From: Streptomyces avermitilis MA-4680 = NBRC 14893
GTDB taxonomy: Bacteria > Actinomycetota > Actinomycetes > Streptomycetales > Streptomycetaceae
Assembly: GCF_000009765.2 (NCBI RefSeq)
Contig: NC_003155.5
Span: forward strand, 1,116,001 to 1,180,000
Length of the DNA stretch: 64,000 bases
Direction: 5' to 3'
Positions 1 through 9,176 of the stretch are shown piece by piece; position 1 is the stretch's first letter; the number at the start of each line of letters is the position of its first letter. The translations under genes were made by a program, and so were the position numbers. The notes below the pieces were generated by a model. The model worked only from the letters and a program-made list of their open reading frames with translations. It had not been told where the DNA came from and ran no database searches.

Positions 1-2
1 TG

Positions 3-3000
3 GCCGTCTCCTACAGCGGGCCGAGCGTCAGTGTGGTCGGCGGGCTGCGCAGGCGCGAGCGCGACGGCGGTGTGGAGTACGCGGGGATGCTCAAGGTCGA
101 GGCGGCGGGCTTCGGCCTCACCGCCGTCGGCGCGTACGGCACGTACCCCGTCGTCGGCACCGCGGAGCGCTACACGTCGATGTTCGGCATCGCCGCGATC
201 GCCGCGCCGATCGGTGGTCCGCCCGCCTTCTTCATCACGGGCATCGGTGCCGGACTCGGCCTCAACCGCGGACTGGTGTTGCCCGGCAAGGTGACCGACG
301 TCGGAGAGTTCCCGCTCGTGGCGGCCATGGATCCGAGCAGCCAACTGGTCCGCGAGCCGATGAAGGCGCTGGACTCGATGGGCCGGACGTTCCCGCCGCG
401 GCGCGGGGCGTTCTGGCTGGCCGCGGGTGTCCGGTTCACCAGCTTCACGGTCGTGGAGTCCGTGGCCGTGCTGGCCGTGACCTTCGACCACGACGTCGAG
501 GTGGTCCTGCTCGGTCTGTGCCGGATGGAACTGCCCAACCCCGCGAAGCCCATCGTCTCCATCGAGCTGGCGCTGCGGGCGCGCTTCTCCGCGCGCGAGG
601 CGGTCCTGTCCGTCGAGGCGCAGCTGACCGACAACTCGTGGCTGCTGAACCGCGACTGCCGGGTCAGCGGCGGGTTCGCCATGGTGATCTGGTTCCGCAC
701 CGGCGAGTTCGTCCTGTCCCTGGGCGGCTACCATCCGCGCTTCGCGAAACCGGCCCACTATCCCGACGTGCCCCGGCTGGGCATTCACTGGCGGGTCAGT
801 GACGCCATCGCGATCAAGGGCGAGAGCTACTTCACGCTCACCTCCAGCTGCGTCATGGCAGGGGCCCGCGTGGAGGCCGCCTTCGACGGCGGGTTCGTCC
901 AGGCGTCCTTCGTCGCGGGCGTGGACGCGCTGGTCTCCTGGGATCCCTTCTTCTACGACGTCGGGGTGTACGTCGCGGTCAGCGCCCGTCTGGAGATCGA
1001 CATCCGGGTGTGGTTCGTGCACGTCCGGATCACGATCGGCTTCTCGATCGCGGCCCAACTGACCGTGCAGGGCCCGGACGTACGCGGAGTGGCCGTCCTG
1101 GATCTCGATGTGTCCAAGGTCGAGGTCGCCTTCGGCGCCGTCGACGCCCCGGGCTCTCCGCCGCCGCTGGGCTGGGCGGCGTTCCACGACAAGTACCTCG
1201 TCGCCGGTGACCCGCACGGCGAGACGATGAGCCTGACCGTACGGGCGGGGGGCGCCGCCCGCGATCCGGGCGGCGCGACGGGCGCACCCGAGGACGGCAG
1301 CCGGGAGCGGCCGCTGCTGCTCACCTCGGAGTTCACCCTCGCCTCCACCACGCGTACCGCGAGCAACCGGGCCGGCGGCGAGGTGCTGAGCGGTCCGGCG
1401 CTGGACCTCGGCCCGATGCGGCGAGTCGACGTGGTGTCCGAACACCGCGTGGAGATGGTCCGGCTGGACGCCGACGGCAAGCCGGTCGGCACCCCGGTCG
1501 ACCTGGCGTCGACGGCGGTACGAGGCAATGTGCCCGACGGCGTGTGGCGCTGGTTCGACGACGTGGAGCTGGACGAGGGCGGCGTCCGCGAAGCGTTCAC
1601 CGGCCTGGTTCTCAGCGCGGTCACCCGCCTGGGCGGCGGACTCACCACCGGCTCCGTCGATGAGGTCGACCCCGGTCCGCGACGGCCCCTGCCGCTGAGC
1701 GACGACCGCGACCCGGCGGGCGTCCGGTCCGCCGCCATGGAGGCCGCCGTGCGGTGGTCGCGCACTCAGTCCGGTGCGAACACGCTGGACCGGGCGACTG
1801 AGTTCCTCGTACGCGGTGCCGGGTTCGCGGCCTTCGGCCGGTGTCTGAGCGGCGAGCCGAGCAGGCCGAGCGACTTCGCCCTCGCGCTGCTGCCGGCCGA
1901 CCGCATCTCGCCGCCCCGGCTGGCCAGGATCACCGAGGGCCTGGTGACGCCGGCCCGGCCGCCCCTGCCGCTCACCCCGCGGCAGGCGCCGCAGCAGCCG
2001 GATCCCGAGCCGCCGCGCGTCGCGCCTCCGGTGTTGCTCGCGTCCCTGCGGCCGCCGGTCGGCCCGGTCCGCCGCGACGGGCGGACCACCGTGCGCGTCC
2101 CGCGGTGGCCGCGCCGAGCCGCGCCCACCCTGGCCGAGGCCCGTGAGCAGGCGCTGCCCACGGCCGCCCAGCTCTTCACCCGGCCCGCGCTCGCGGACCG
2201 GGTCGGGGCCTCTGGGGCGACCGCACGGGACCGCGGGCGGCGTTTCTCCCGCAGTGGGGAGGAACGGGAGGTGCTGCGTGGCCTGTTGAGCGTCGACCGC
2301 TCGGCGCCGTGGCTGCGTTCGGGTGAGCGGGACATCGTGGACGGTGGTCCGGTGCGGCTCGGGGCGGGCCAGATCCAGGTGTGGCGGCTGCGGCGCGCCG
2401 CCGAGGACGTCCGGGCCGAACGGCCGCGGCTGGCCGTCACCGGCGATCAGCGGGTGCGGATCGTGGCGCTCGACCGGGCCGGGGCCGCGCTTGTCGACTC
2501 CGAGGTGGCGGGCACGGCGGAGGTCCCGGTTCCCCGGGGCACCCAACTCCTCGCCCTCATCGGCCTGGGCACGACGCCGACGGCGAACCGGCCCAGGCGC
2601 GCGGGCCTCTCCGGCTGGCACCCGGGGTCGTTCGGCGCACAGGTGATGCCGGGCACCGTCCTCGTGCCCGGCGCCCGGGTCAGCACCGCCGCCCCCGGCT
2701 CCAAGCGCGGACTGCGCCCGGCACGGGTCGCCCTCGTCACGGGCTTCGACCTGGTCGGACGGCAGGGGCTGACCACCACCGAACTGCCCGCCTCCACGCA
2801 CTCGGTCGTCGTCGTGCTGTCCGCCGCGGGGCCGGTCAAGGACACCGACGGGCTGCTGCTGGGCCTCGACGGTGCCCAGCGGGCCCGCGGCGCCACGGAG
2901 CCGACGCCGCCCCTCGCGGTCGAGCAGGGCGGGCAGACCGTGCTGCTCTACCCGGTGACACCGCAGGGCGGATCCCCGGTGTCGGTCACGACCGGCCACG

Positions 3001-3155
3001 ACGAACGGTGGCGTCCCTCAGGTGTGCTGGGCAGCGCGCAGCCGGCGGAGCGGGTGGCCCGCGCGATCCTCCGGTACGGCCTGCCCGCCCTCACCGGCGA
3101 CCTGGCGGGCGAGGGCTCCGGCCGCTCGGCCGTGACGTGGATCGGAGACGTGTGA
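3..3155 (+). CDS. DUF6603 domain-containing protein, 5'-truncated
   Basis: The reading frame is open from the first codon in the window and has no convincing start, so the gene begins upstream; 1050 residues are visible. The first ~400 residues match the DUF6603 family as I remember it: an opening VGGLRRRE...YAGML segment, the signature LGGYHPRF..PAHYPDVPRLGIHW near 715-795, then IKGESYFTLTSS and a FVAGVDALVSWDPFFYD segment. The rest is a Pro/Arg-rich region with no domain I recognise. No signal peptide or membrane segment is visible in the part present. The stop (3153-3155) touches the next gene's start, so it heads a translationally coupled operon. DUF6603 has no assigned biochemical role that I know of. 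The family call is fairly secure; the function is unknown. Confidence 0.8.
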   Translation, partial: AVSYSGPSVSVVGGLRRRERDGGVEYAGMLKVEAAGFGLTAVGAYGTYPVVGTAERYTSMFGIAAIAAPIGGPPAFFITGIGAGLGLNRGLVLPGKVTDVGEFPLVAAMDPSSQLVREPMKALDSMGRTFPPRRGAFWLAAGVRFTSFTVVESVAVLAVTFDHDVEVVLLGLCRMELPNPAKPIVSIELALRARFSAREAVLSVEAQLTDNSWLLNRDCRVSGGFAMVIWFRTGEFVLSLGGYHPRFAKPAHYPDVPRLGIHWRVSDAIAIKGESYFTLTSSCVMAGARVEAAFDGGFVQASFVAGVDALVSWDPFFYDVGVYVAVSARLEIDIRVWFVHVRITIGFSIAAQLTVQGPDVRGVAVLDLDVSKVEVAFGAVDAPGSPPPLGWAAFHDKYLVAGDPHGETMSLTVRAGGAARDPGGATGAPEDGSRERPLLLTSEFTLASTTRTASNRAGGEVLSGPALDLGPMRRVDVVSEHRVEMVRLDADGKPVGTPVDLASTAVRGNVPDGVWRWFDDVELDEGGVREAFTGLVLSAVTRLGGGLTTGSVDEVDPGPRRPLPLSDDRDPAGVRSAAMEAAVRWSRTQSGANTLDRATEFLVRGAGFAAFGRCLSGEPSRPSDFALALLPADRISPPRLARITEGLVTPARPPLPLTPRQAPQQPDPEPPRVAPPVLLASLRPPVGPVRRDGRTTVRVPRWPRRAAPTLAEAREQALPTAAQLFTRPALADRVGASGATARDRGRRFSRSGEEREVLRGLLSVDRSAPWLRSGERDIVDGGPVRLGAGQIQVWRLRRAAEDVRAERPRLAVTGDQRVRIVALDRAGAALVDSEVAGTAEVPVPRGTQLLALIGLGTTPTANRPRRAGLSGWHPGSFGAQVMPGTVLVPGARVSTAAPGSKRGLRPARVALVTGFDLVGRQGLTTTELPASTHSVVVVLSAAGPVKDTDGLLLGLDGAQRARGATEPTPPLAVEQGGQTVLLYPVTPQGGSPVSVTTGHDERWRPSGVLGSAQPAERVARAILRYGLPALTGDLAGEGSGRSAVTWIGDV

Positions 3156-4723
3156 TGACAGAGCTCGGCGAGGGACAGTTCCGCCTGCACGGCTTCGCCC
3201 GGCCGCCGGTGACGGCGGGACCGCACCTGGTGCGCATGACACAGTCGGTCGACCAGGGCGATCCGATCGCCCCGGTGGAACGTCACGCGCTCGTCACCGC
3301 TCCCCAGTTCGCGCTCCCTCCGGGGGAGTTGCGCAGCGTCTTTCCCCCGCCGGAGGCGGTCGGCCCTTTCGACACCCGCTTCGCCCAGGTGGCGCTGCGC
3401 CGCCGCACCCTGCCCTGGGAGCGGCTGGTCACCGTCGGCCTCGATCCGCAGCGCCGCCCGTGGCTGGCCCTCGTCCTGCTCACGCAGAGCGAGGGCGACG
3501 TCGTCACCGGGGTGCCGGTGAGCACCGCGGTCCCCGCGTCCCTGCACGGCGCACTCGGCATCAGCGGGGCTTCGGGGACCTGCGACCGGCTGGACACGAC
3601 CAGGGACGTGGTCCAGGCGCTGTTCCCGCGCCCCGACGAACTGGAACTGCTGTGCCACGTGCGTGAGGTGTCGCTCGGCGACTCGGAGCTCTCGGTCGGT
3701 GACGACGACGGATTCCTGGCCGTGGTGATCTGTGCCCGGCTGCCCCGCCCGGGACTCGCGTACCGGGCGTGTCTGGTCTCGCTGGAGGGCCGGATCGCGG
3801 AACTGCCCGCCGCCACCGGGGATCCGGCCAGCGGTCCCGGAGGTGCCGAGGCCGCTCCCGGTGGCGCGGGCGTCAGCTTCCCGGTCCTCGCCCACTGGCG
3901 GTTCCGTTGCGCGGCGGAGCCCGGCGACTTCGACTCCCTCATGAAGGGGCTCCATGTGGGGTCGCTGGGCACCGTACGGGGCAAGTGCCCGGCCGTCGCG
4001 CCCAGCGGGCACACCGTCATCGGTCACACCACGCGGCGCGGCGAGGAGACGGCCGCCTGGTACCGGGGACCGCTGACCCCGCGCGAGGTGCCCCGCCGGC
4101 CTGCGGGCAGCCCCTGTCTGACGGCGGACCAGGGCCGGGCTGTCGCCGCCGACGGGCTGGAGGACCTCACGGTGGCCGCCGCCCACGAGGTCGGCCGGCT
4201 GCTCGCGCTGTCGTCCCCGCGGTTCCTCGCCTCGCTGCGCGACTGGCGCAGGCGGACCCTGGCCGCCGACGCGGTGGCCGCCGCCCTCGAACTGCTTCCG
4301 GAAGTACGGGACTTGGGCCTCACCCGGCTCACGGTGGGCCAGGGTCTGGGCCTGGCGCTGATCGGCACGCTCGTCGACGGCCGCGAGCCGCTGGGCGCCC
4401 CGGTCCCGCTCGCCGACGCCGAGTGGGCACTGCCGCAGTTCCCGCCCGATGTCATCGTGTCCGGCACGGGTCTGCCACGGGATCTCGTACGGCAGATCCT
4501 CGGCGACCTGCCGGTGCTCACCGACCCCGACCCCACACCGCCCGCCTCGCCCCTCGACCAGACCTTCGACGGCCTGCGGCAGACCCCCGACCAGCTCGCC
4601 CCGCTCCGTGACGCCCTGCGCGAACGGGTCCGGTGGATCGCCCGGCAGGCGGGGCTGGACCCGGACACCACGCTGTTCGACCCCGCCTACGCGCCCACCA
4701 CGTTGGAGGAGCTCTTCCCATGA
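3155..4723 (+). CDS. Uncharacterised 522-aa protein of the DUF6603 operon
   Basis: The ATG at 3155 shares its first base with the preceding stop; a GTG at 3152 is an alternative start one codon upstream. I see no signal peptide, membrane span or known catalytic motif. Residues about 266-308 form a compact conserved-looking stretch (HVGSLGTVRGK, SGHTVIGHTTRRG, AWYRGPLTP) in the middle of the chain. The C-terminal ~150 residues are helical and predicted soluble (LRDALRERVRWIARQAGL). Its stop overlaps the next ATG as ATGA, so it should be made in fixed stoichiometry with its neighbours. It is probably a structural or assembly partner of the DUF6603 protein; this rests only on coupling and on the absence of enzyme motifs. 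Confidence 0.8.
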   Translation: MTELGEGQFRLHGFARPPVTAGPHLVRMTQSVDQGDPIAPVERHALVTAPQFALPPGELRSVFPPPEAVGPFDTRFAQVALRRRTLPWERLVTVGLDPQRRPWLALVLLTQSEGDVVTGVPVSTAVPASLHGALGISGASGTCDRLDTTRDVVQALFPRPDELELLCHVREVSLGDSELSVGDDDGFLAVVICARLPRPGLAYRACLVSLEGRIAELPAATGDPASGPGGAEAAPGGAGVSFPVLAHWRFRCAAEPGDFDSLMKGLHVGSLGTVRGKCPAVAPSGHTVIGHTTRRGEETAAWYRGPLTPREVPRRPAGSPCLTADQGRAVAADGLEDLTVAAAHEVGRLLALSSPRFLASLRDWRRRTLAADAVAAALELLPEVRDLGLTRLTVGQGLGLALIGTLVDGREPLGAPVPLADAEWALPQFPPDVIVSGTGLPRDLVRQILGDLPVLTDPDPTPPASPLDQTFDGLRQTPDQLAPLRDALRERVRWIARQAGLDPDTTLFDPAYAPTTLEELFP

Positions 4724-5583
4724 GCACCCGATACCGTTCCGAGGCCGCCGTCGAGCAGGTGCTGACCGCCGCCGCCGGCAAGGTCAGCGCGGGCGAGCCA
4801 CCCCCGGACGACGTACTCGACTGGCTCGCCCGGCTGCGCCTGCTGGAAGGGGTCCCCTTCGCCTACCTCGTCACCGACGAACGTCTCCTGCCGCTCGAAT
4901 CCGCGCGTTTCTTCTTCCTCGACCGGAACTGGACGGACGCGGCCGTGGACGGCGCGCTCTCGGCAGGCCCCTCCACCACGCGGGACCGGGCCCATCTCGT
5001 GGCGCGGCACGGCCGGATCCGCGACGCCGTGGATGCCTCGGAACGCAATGTGTGGATCAAGGCGGCGCGACCGGGCCTGTCCTACGACGCGGAACCGGTC
5101 GGCACGGTCACGGGTTTCCTGCTGCGCTCCCGTGCGGTCTCCGGCTGGCCGGGGCTGCGCGCGCAGGCATTCCACGAGGGGCAGCCGGTCAGGCCGCTGC
5201 GGATCGAACGCCTGGCGCCCGCCGTGCTGTTGGCGCTGTTCGACGGCCTGCCCACCCGCGTCCTGGTCGAAGAGCCGCACCAGGGGCTGCAGTTCGGCGT
5301 GGACCTGGCGGACGGCGGCGTGTTCACCGTCGCGCGCCGCCCGCCGGAGCCAGAAGGCGCCGCCACCGTGCTGTTCCGTCCCTCGGGCTGCGGTGTCGTG
5401 GACGTGCGCAGGCTTTGGGCCGATCTCGGTCACACGACAGCCGCCGACGGCGCCGCGACCTTCGCGCTCCACCTCGTGCAGCGCCCGTATCAGCAGGAGT
5501 TCTCCGGGACGGGAGAAGGCCCGCTGTTCAGCCCGTCGATCTCCCTGGACGACCTCGCCGCGGCCTTCGAGGAGTCGCCGTGA
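4720..5583 (+). CDS. Uncharacterised 287-aa protein of the DUF6603 operon
   Basis: It starts at the ATG within an ATGA overlap with the previous gene and ends in a GTGA overlap with the next. It is a soluble, acidic protein with no signal sequence. Recognisable landmarks are a helical N-terminus (residues 1-45), the aromatic strip SARFFFLDRNW near residues 61-71, and a C-terminal SPSISLDDLAAAF tail. I do not recognise a family. It is the smallest member of the five-gene set and lies between two much larger proteins. No regulatory signal is present inside the overlaps, so expression must follow the upstream genes. Confidence 0.78.
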   Translation: MSTRYRSEAAVEQVLTAAAGKVSAGEPPPDDVLDWLARLRLLEGVPFAYLVTDERLLPLESARFFFLDRNWTDAAVDGALSAGPSTTRDRAHLVARHGRIRDAVDASERNVWIKAARPGLSYDAEPVGTVTGFLLRSRAVSGWPGLRAQAFHEGQPVRPLRIERLAPAVLLALFDGLPTRVLVEEPHQGLQFGVDLADGGVFTVARRPPEPEGAATVLFRPSGCGVVDVRRLWADLGHTTAADGAATFALHLVQRPYQQEFSGTGEGPLFSPSISLDDLAAAFEESP

Positions 5584-8500
5584 CCGAGGCGTTTCCCCTG
5601 CACCCGGCCTTCGCGGTCACCGCGCGCACCGGCCTGACCGCCGCGGCCTCCCGCTCCTGGGCGGCCGGACTGCACCGCGGGCCCCGGCTGCTGGTGCCGG
5701 TCGACGTGCAGGCACTGGTCGTGCACGAAGGCCACGCGGAAGCCAGGGCCGACATCGGACTGCGGCTGTTCGACGGGCTGTCCAGGGACCCGTCCGCGCC
5801 GGGACCGCGCACGTCCGCGCCCTTCACTCCGGCCGCCCCGCTCGGCCCCGGTGTCCATCTGCACTGGGCGCTGCCGGACGCGCTGACCCACGCGGTGGCG
5901 GACAGCCCGGGGGCGGAGCCGGTCTGGCAGCCGCTGCCCGACCGCTGGGTCGTGGTCCGGCTCGGCCACTACACCGGGCAGCCCCGCGCGGTGCAGGCGT
6001 GGGTCCTGGAGGCGGAGAAGGGCGGCAGCGGCGCGCTCGACGGATGGCAGCCGGGCGGCGCCCGCGCCTATCGCACCCCGCAGCTCCGCCCGGAGCAGCT
6101 CACCGCCGTCTGCGGCGGCGACCCGGCCTGGGCCGCCGCATACGACAACGTGGCCGAGCGGTTCGCCCATTACGACGACTGGTCCACGGTTCCCGCACTG
6201 CACCGCAGAGCGCTGGCCTACGTCGTGGTCGGCTGGTACTCCCGCCCCGAACTCGACCCGGTCGCGGCGGCCGACACTCCCGCCGCGTTCCGTGCCCTCC
6301 TGGACCGGCTCGGCTGGCAGGTGGACACCGCCCGGCTCACCCGCGCCCAGGCCGAGGCCGAGCGCTCCACGACGCAGGCCGAGGCGCTCGGCCGACGGTC
6401 GGCCGACCTGCCGCCCCCGGCCTCCCCCGCGCTCGCCGGCCTCCTCGGGGCACAGCAGCCCGCCGCCGACCCGCACGCCTGGTGGCCCCGGCAGACCGTC
6501 TTCCACGGCGTGGTGTACGGGGTGCACGCGGATTCCGCTTCGGCCGTGGATCCCCGGCCCGAGCCGGGGGCACCACGGGTGGCGATCGGGGCCACCTCCG
6601 CGGAGGCGCTCGCCGCCCTCGTCGCCGGTGAACTGAACCGCCCGGACACCGAGATCCTCTACCAGGCCTTCGCGCACGGGCTCGCCACGACGCTCGGCGA
6701 ACCCGACGGGCTGCCTCGGATCGAGGAGGAGATCCACGCCCGGGGCTTCGTGGCGCGCCCCGGAGCGGCCCGCGCGGAACGCGTCGCCACCGGCGACCCG
6801 TTCACCGGTCTGCGGCCCACCACACCCCCGACCCCGGCCCTGGACCGGGTCCGCGCGGATACCGCGTCCGGTATCCCGGACTTCGTGGTGGGCCGTGCCG
6901 TCCTCGCGGACCTGCACCTGATCGAGAACCAACCGGAACGGGTGGCACCGCCCGCCGATCCTCGCCGCACCGAGACAGTGCAACGGCCCCTGCCCCGGCG
7001 GTTCCACCCCCAGGACCCCGTGCTCGTGATGCGGGGCCTGCGCCGGTCCCTGCGGCACGGGTACGACGGGGTCCGCACCCCGGGTGAACGCCTGGCCTGC
7101 CGGCTGACCGGGGACACGGTGACACGCCTGGCGGGTGTCATCGACGGGCGGGACCTGCTGGCACGCGGACTGGACCACGGCTCGCTCCCGGCCGAGGCCG
7201 AGGCGCTGGTCGTCGAGGCGGCGGTCGAGGATCCGTACGCCGATTACATCGAAGCGCTCGGCCGTCTCCACCGGTACGGGCTGCCGCCGGAGGAGGCCGC
7301 GCGGCGGCTGCGGGCCGAGGGGGCCATGATGGTCTGGTCCCTGGCCTTCCCGAGCCGTGCCGCGCCGCTCACCCATCTGTCCCTCAAGGACGGCACGGGA
7401 TCCTCGCCGGTAGGGATCACCCTGTGGCGCCAGGCATGGGTGCCGCTGTGGTGCGAGTGGGAACTGGAATGGAATCCCCATCCGGACGCCGGGGACTGGG
7501 AGTTGGGTGAACTCGACTTCGATCCGCACTCCGCTGCCGGATTCTCCCAGACCGGTGCCACCGTGCTGCGGGGACGGTCCTCACTCGTCTCGGCGCCGTC
7601 GCGGGCGCTCGGGGACGAGATCTCCCGGTTCCTGGCCGAGGAGGACCGGCTCGATCTGCGCGGCGAGGGCAGGATCGACGACGCGCTCGCGAGCCGGTTG
7701 CGCCGGCTCTCGGCCGATCAGGGGGTGCCCGACCTGGTGTCGGCGGGCTTCGACGGGCTGCGTGAGCGCATGCTCGGCTTCACCGACGACGTGGCGCTCA
7801 CCCCCGGTGTCCCGCCGGCACCGACGGAACCGCCCGACCTGCTGCGGGCCGGGTTCGCCCGGCTGCGGCAACTGCGGGTGGTGGACGCGTTCGGCCGGAC
7901 CGTGGATCTGCTGGACCCGGCGACCCCGCCCGCGTACGTCGGGTCGGGGCTGCGCGGCCCGGCCCGGGACGTCTTCGCACTGCCGCCGCGCGTCAACCAG
8001 CCCGCGACGCTGTCCTTCCGGCTCGTCGACGCCTCCGACGAACTGCGCGAGGCGGGCATCGACCAGCAGGAGGGCGCGGCGAGCCCGCTGGCCGGCTGGC
8101 TGCTCGCCGACCACGCGGACGGGGCGGTGGAGTTCTTCGCGCCCGGTGGCCGTGCGCTCGGTCAGCTCGCACACGACGCGCTGTCCGGTGCCGTGGTCTG
8201 GGAGGGCCCGCCGGGACATCGTGCGCCGGTGGGCGCCCCGCCGTCGGCGGCCTTCGGCGGACAGCCGCGCCTGCGGCATCTCCTGGGCCTGGCCGAGGGG
8301 TTGATCGACCGCGACAGCCGGGAACGCGCCACCGGTGTCTCCCGGTCCGACACCCCGTTGGACGCGCTGCTGCGTATCGTCGACACGACCTCGACGACGG
8401 TCGGAGCGGGCGGCCTGACCGGCAGCGAACACACCGCGCAGCTCGTGGGAAGGCCGATCGCTGTGGTACGTGCCCGGCTGATGCTGGACATCGAACCGGA

Positions 8501-9176
8501 GGGCGAGCATCCTGCCCTGTCCCCGGCCGCGCGGGCCGGGCGCGCCGCGGCCTGGGCGTGGTTGGCCGGACGGCGGTTCCCCGTTCGTCTCGGCGCGCTG
8601 ACCCGTCTCGACGACGGCCTCCTGGCCTACTTCGTGGACGACGACTACGGCCTGATCCACCCCGTCCACGCCGACGTGGCGCGGGTCGCCACTCCCTCGG
8701 GCAGGCACCGGGGTGATTTCGCCGCCCTCGGACAACGCGCCACGACTCCCCGGCCGATCGGCACCCCGACCGTGGCCGACGGTTCCGCGCTGTCCCTGCT
8801 GCCCGGCCGGTCCCTGAGGCTCACCCTGCTCATGGATCCGGCCGCCAAGGTCCACGCCACCTCCGGGATACTGCCCCGCAAGAGCGTGGATCTGCTGCGC
8901 GACTGGTTCGCGGAGGATCTGGCCCGGCTGGTGCCGTCGGTGCGGGTCGGGCCCGTCCTCGTCGATCCGGCCACCATCCGTATGCCGCTCACGCCCGCGC
9001 CGGACGGCGAGCGGCTGTGGACCCGGCGCACCGCGCCCCTGTCCTGGCGCGACGACCCCGTCGTGGCCGCCACCCAGCAGGCCTTGCTGCCGGAGGTACC
9101 GGCATGGGCCCAGGAAGGCTATCTGCGCCTCGCACCGGAAGCGCGGGAAGCGCCTCAGGACGGGGGCACCGGGTGA
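5580..9176 (+). CDS. Large uncharacterised protein (1198 aa) with LHWALPD and VVGWYS motifs
   Basis: The GTG start at 5580 overlaps the previous stop (GTGA). The protein carries motifs I associate with a family of very large, unassigned bacterial proteins: GVHLHWALPDALTH (about 91-104), PDRWVVVR (about 120-127), AYVVVGWYSRPELDP (about 213-227), WVPLWCEWELEW near residue 620 and VVDAFGRTVDL near residue 766. A charged helical stretch, possibly coiled coil, lies around 255-285. No signal peptide, transmembrane helix or classical enzyme motif is visible. Tryptophan-rich beta-type motifs at regular spacing suggest a multi-domain structural protein. The stop overlaps the next GTG. Family membership is from memory and the function is unknown. 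Confidence 0.8.
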   Translation: MTEAFPLHPAFAVTARTGLTAAASRSWAAGLHRGPRLLVPVDVQALVVHEGHAEARADIGLRLFDGLSRDPSAPGPRTSAPFTPAAPLGPGVHLHWALPDALTHAVADSPGAEPVWQPLPDRWVVVRLGHYTGQPRAVQAWVLEAEKGGSGALDGWQPGGARAYRTPQLRPEQLTAVCGGDPAWAAAYDNVAERFAHYDDWSTVPALHRRALAYVVVGWYSRPELDPVAAADTPAAFRALLDRLGWQVDTARLTRAQAEAERSTTQAEALGRRSADLPPPASPALAGLLGAQQPAADPHAWWPRQTVFHGVVYGVHADSASAVDPRPEPGAPRVAIGATSAEALAALVAGELNRPDTEILYQAFAHGLATTLGEPDGLPRIEEEIHARGFVARPGAARAERVATGDPFTGLRPTTPPTPALDRVRADTASGIPDFVVGRAVLADLHLIENQPERVAPPADPRRTETVQRPLPRRFHPQDPVLVMRGLRRSLRHGYDGVRTPGERLACRLTGDTVTRLAGVIDGRDLLARGLDHGSLPAEAEALVVEAAVEDPYADYIEALGRLHRYGLPPEEAARRLRAEGAMMVWSLAFPSRAAPLTHLSLKDGTGSSPVGITLWRQAWVPLWCEWELEWNPHPDAGDWELGELDFDPHSAAGFSQTGATVLRGRSSLVSAPSRALGDEISRFLAEEDRLDLRGEGRIDDALASRLRRLSADQGVPDLVSAGFDGLRERMLGFTDDVALTPGVPPAPTEPPDLLRAGFARLRQLRVVDAFGRTVDLLDPATPPAYVGSGLRGPARDVFALPPRVNQPATLSFRLVDASDELREAGIDQQEGAASPLAGWLLADHADGAVEFFAPGGRALGQLAHDALSGAVVWEGPPGHRAPVGAPPSAAFGGQPRLRHLLGLAEGLIDRDSRERATGVSRSDTPLDALLRIVDTTSTTVGAGGLTGSEHTAQLVGRPIAVVRARLMLDIEPEGEHPALSPAARAGRAAAWAWLAGRRFPVRLGALTRLDDGLLAYFVDDDYGLIHPVHADVARVATPSGRHRGDFAALGQRATTPRPIGTPTVADGSALSLLPGRSLRLTLLMDPAAKVHATSGILPRKSVDLLRDWFAEDLARLVPSVRVGPVLVDPATIRMPLTPAPDGERLWTRRTAPLSWRDDPVVAATQQALLPEVPAWAQEGYLRLAPEAREAPQDGGTG

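Noticed and set aside
14..294. Short plus-strand frame near the window start (31-294)
   Set aside because: It is a Ser/Arg-rich shifted frame inside the DUF6603 coding sequence.
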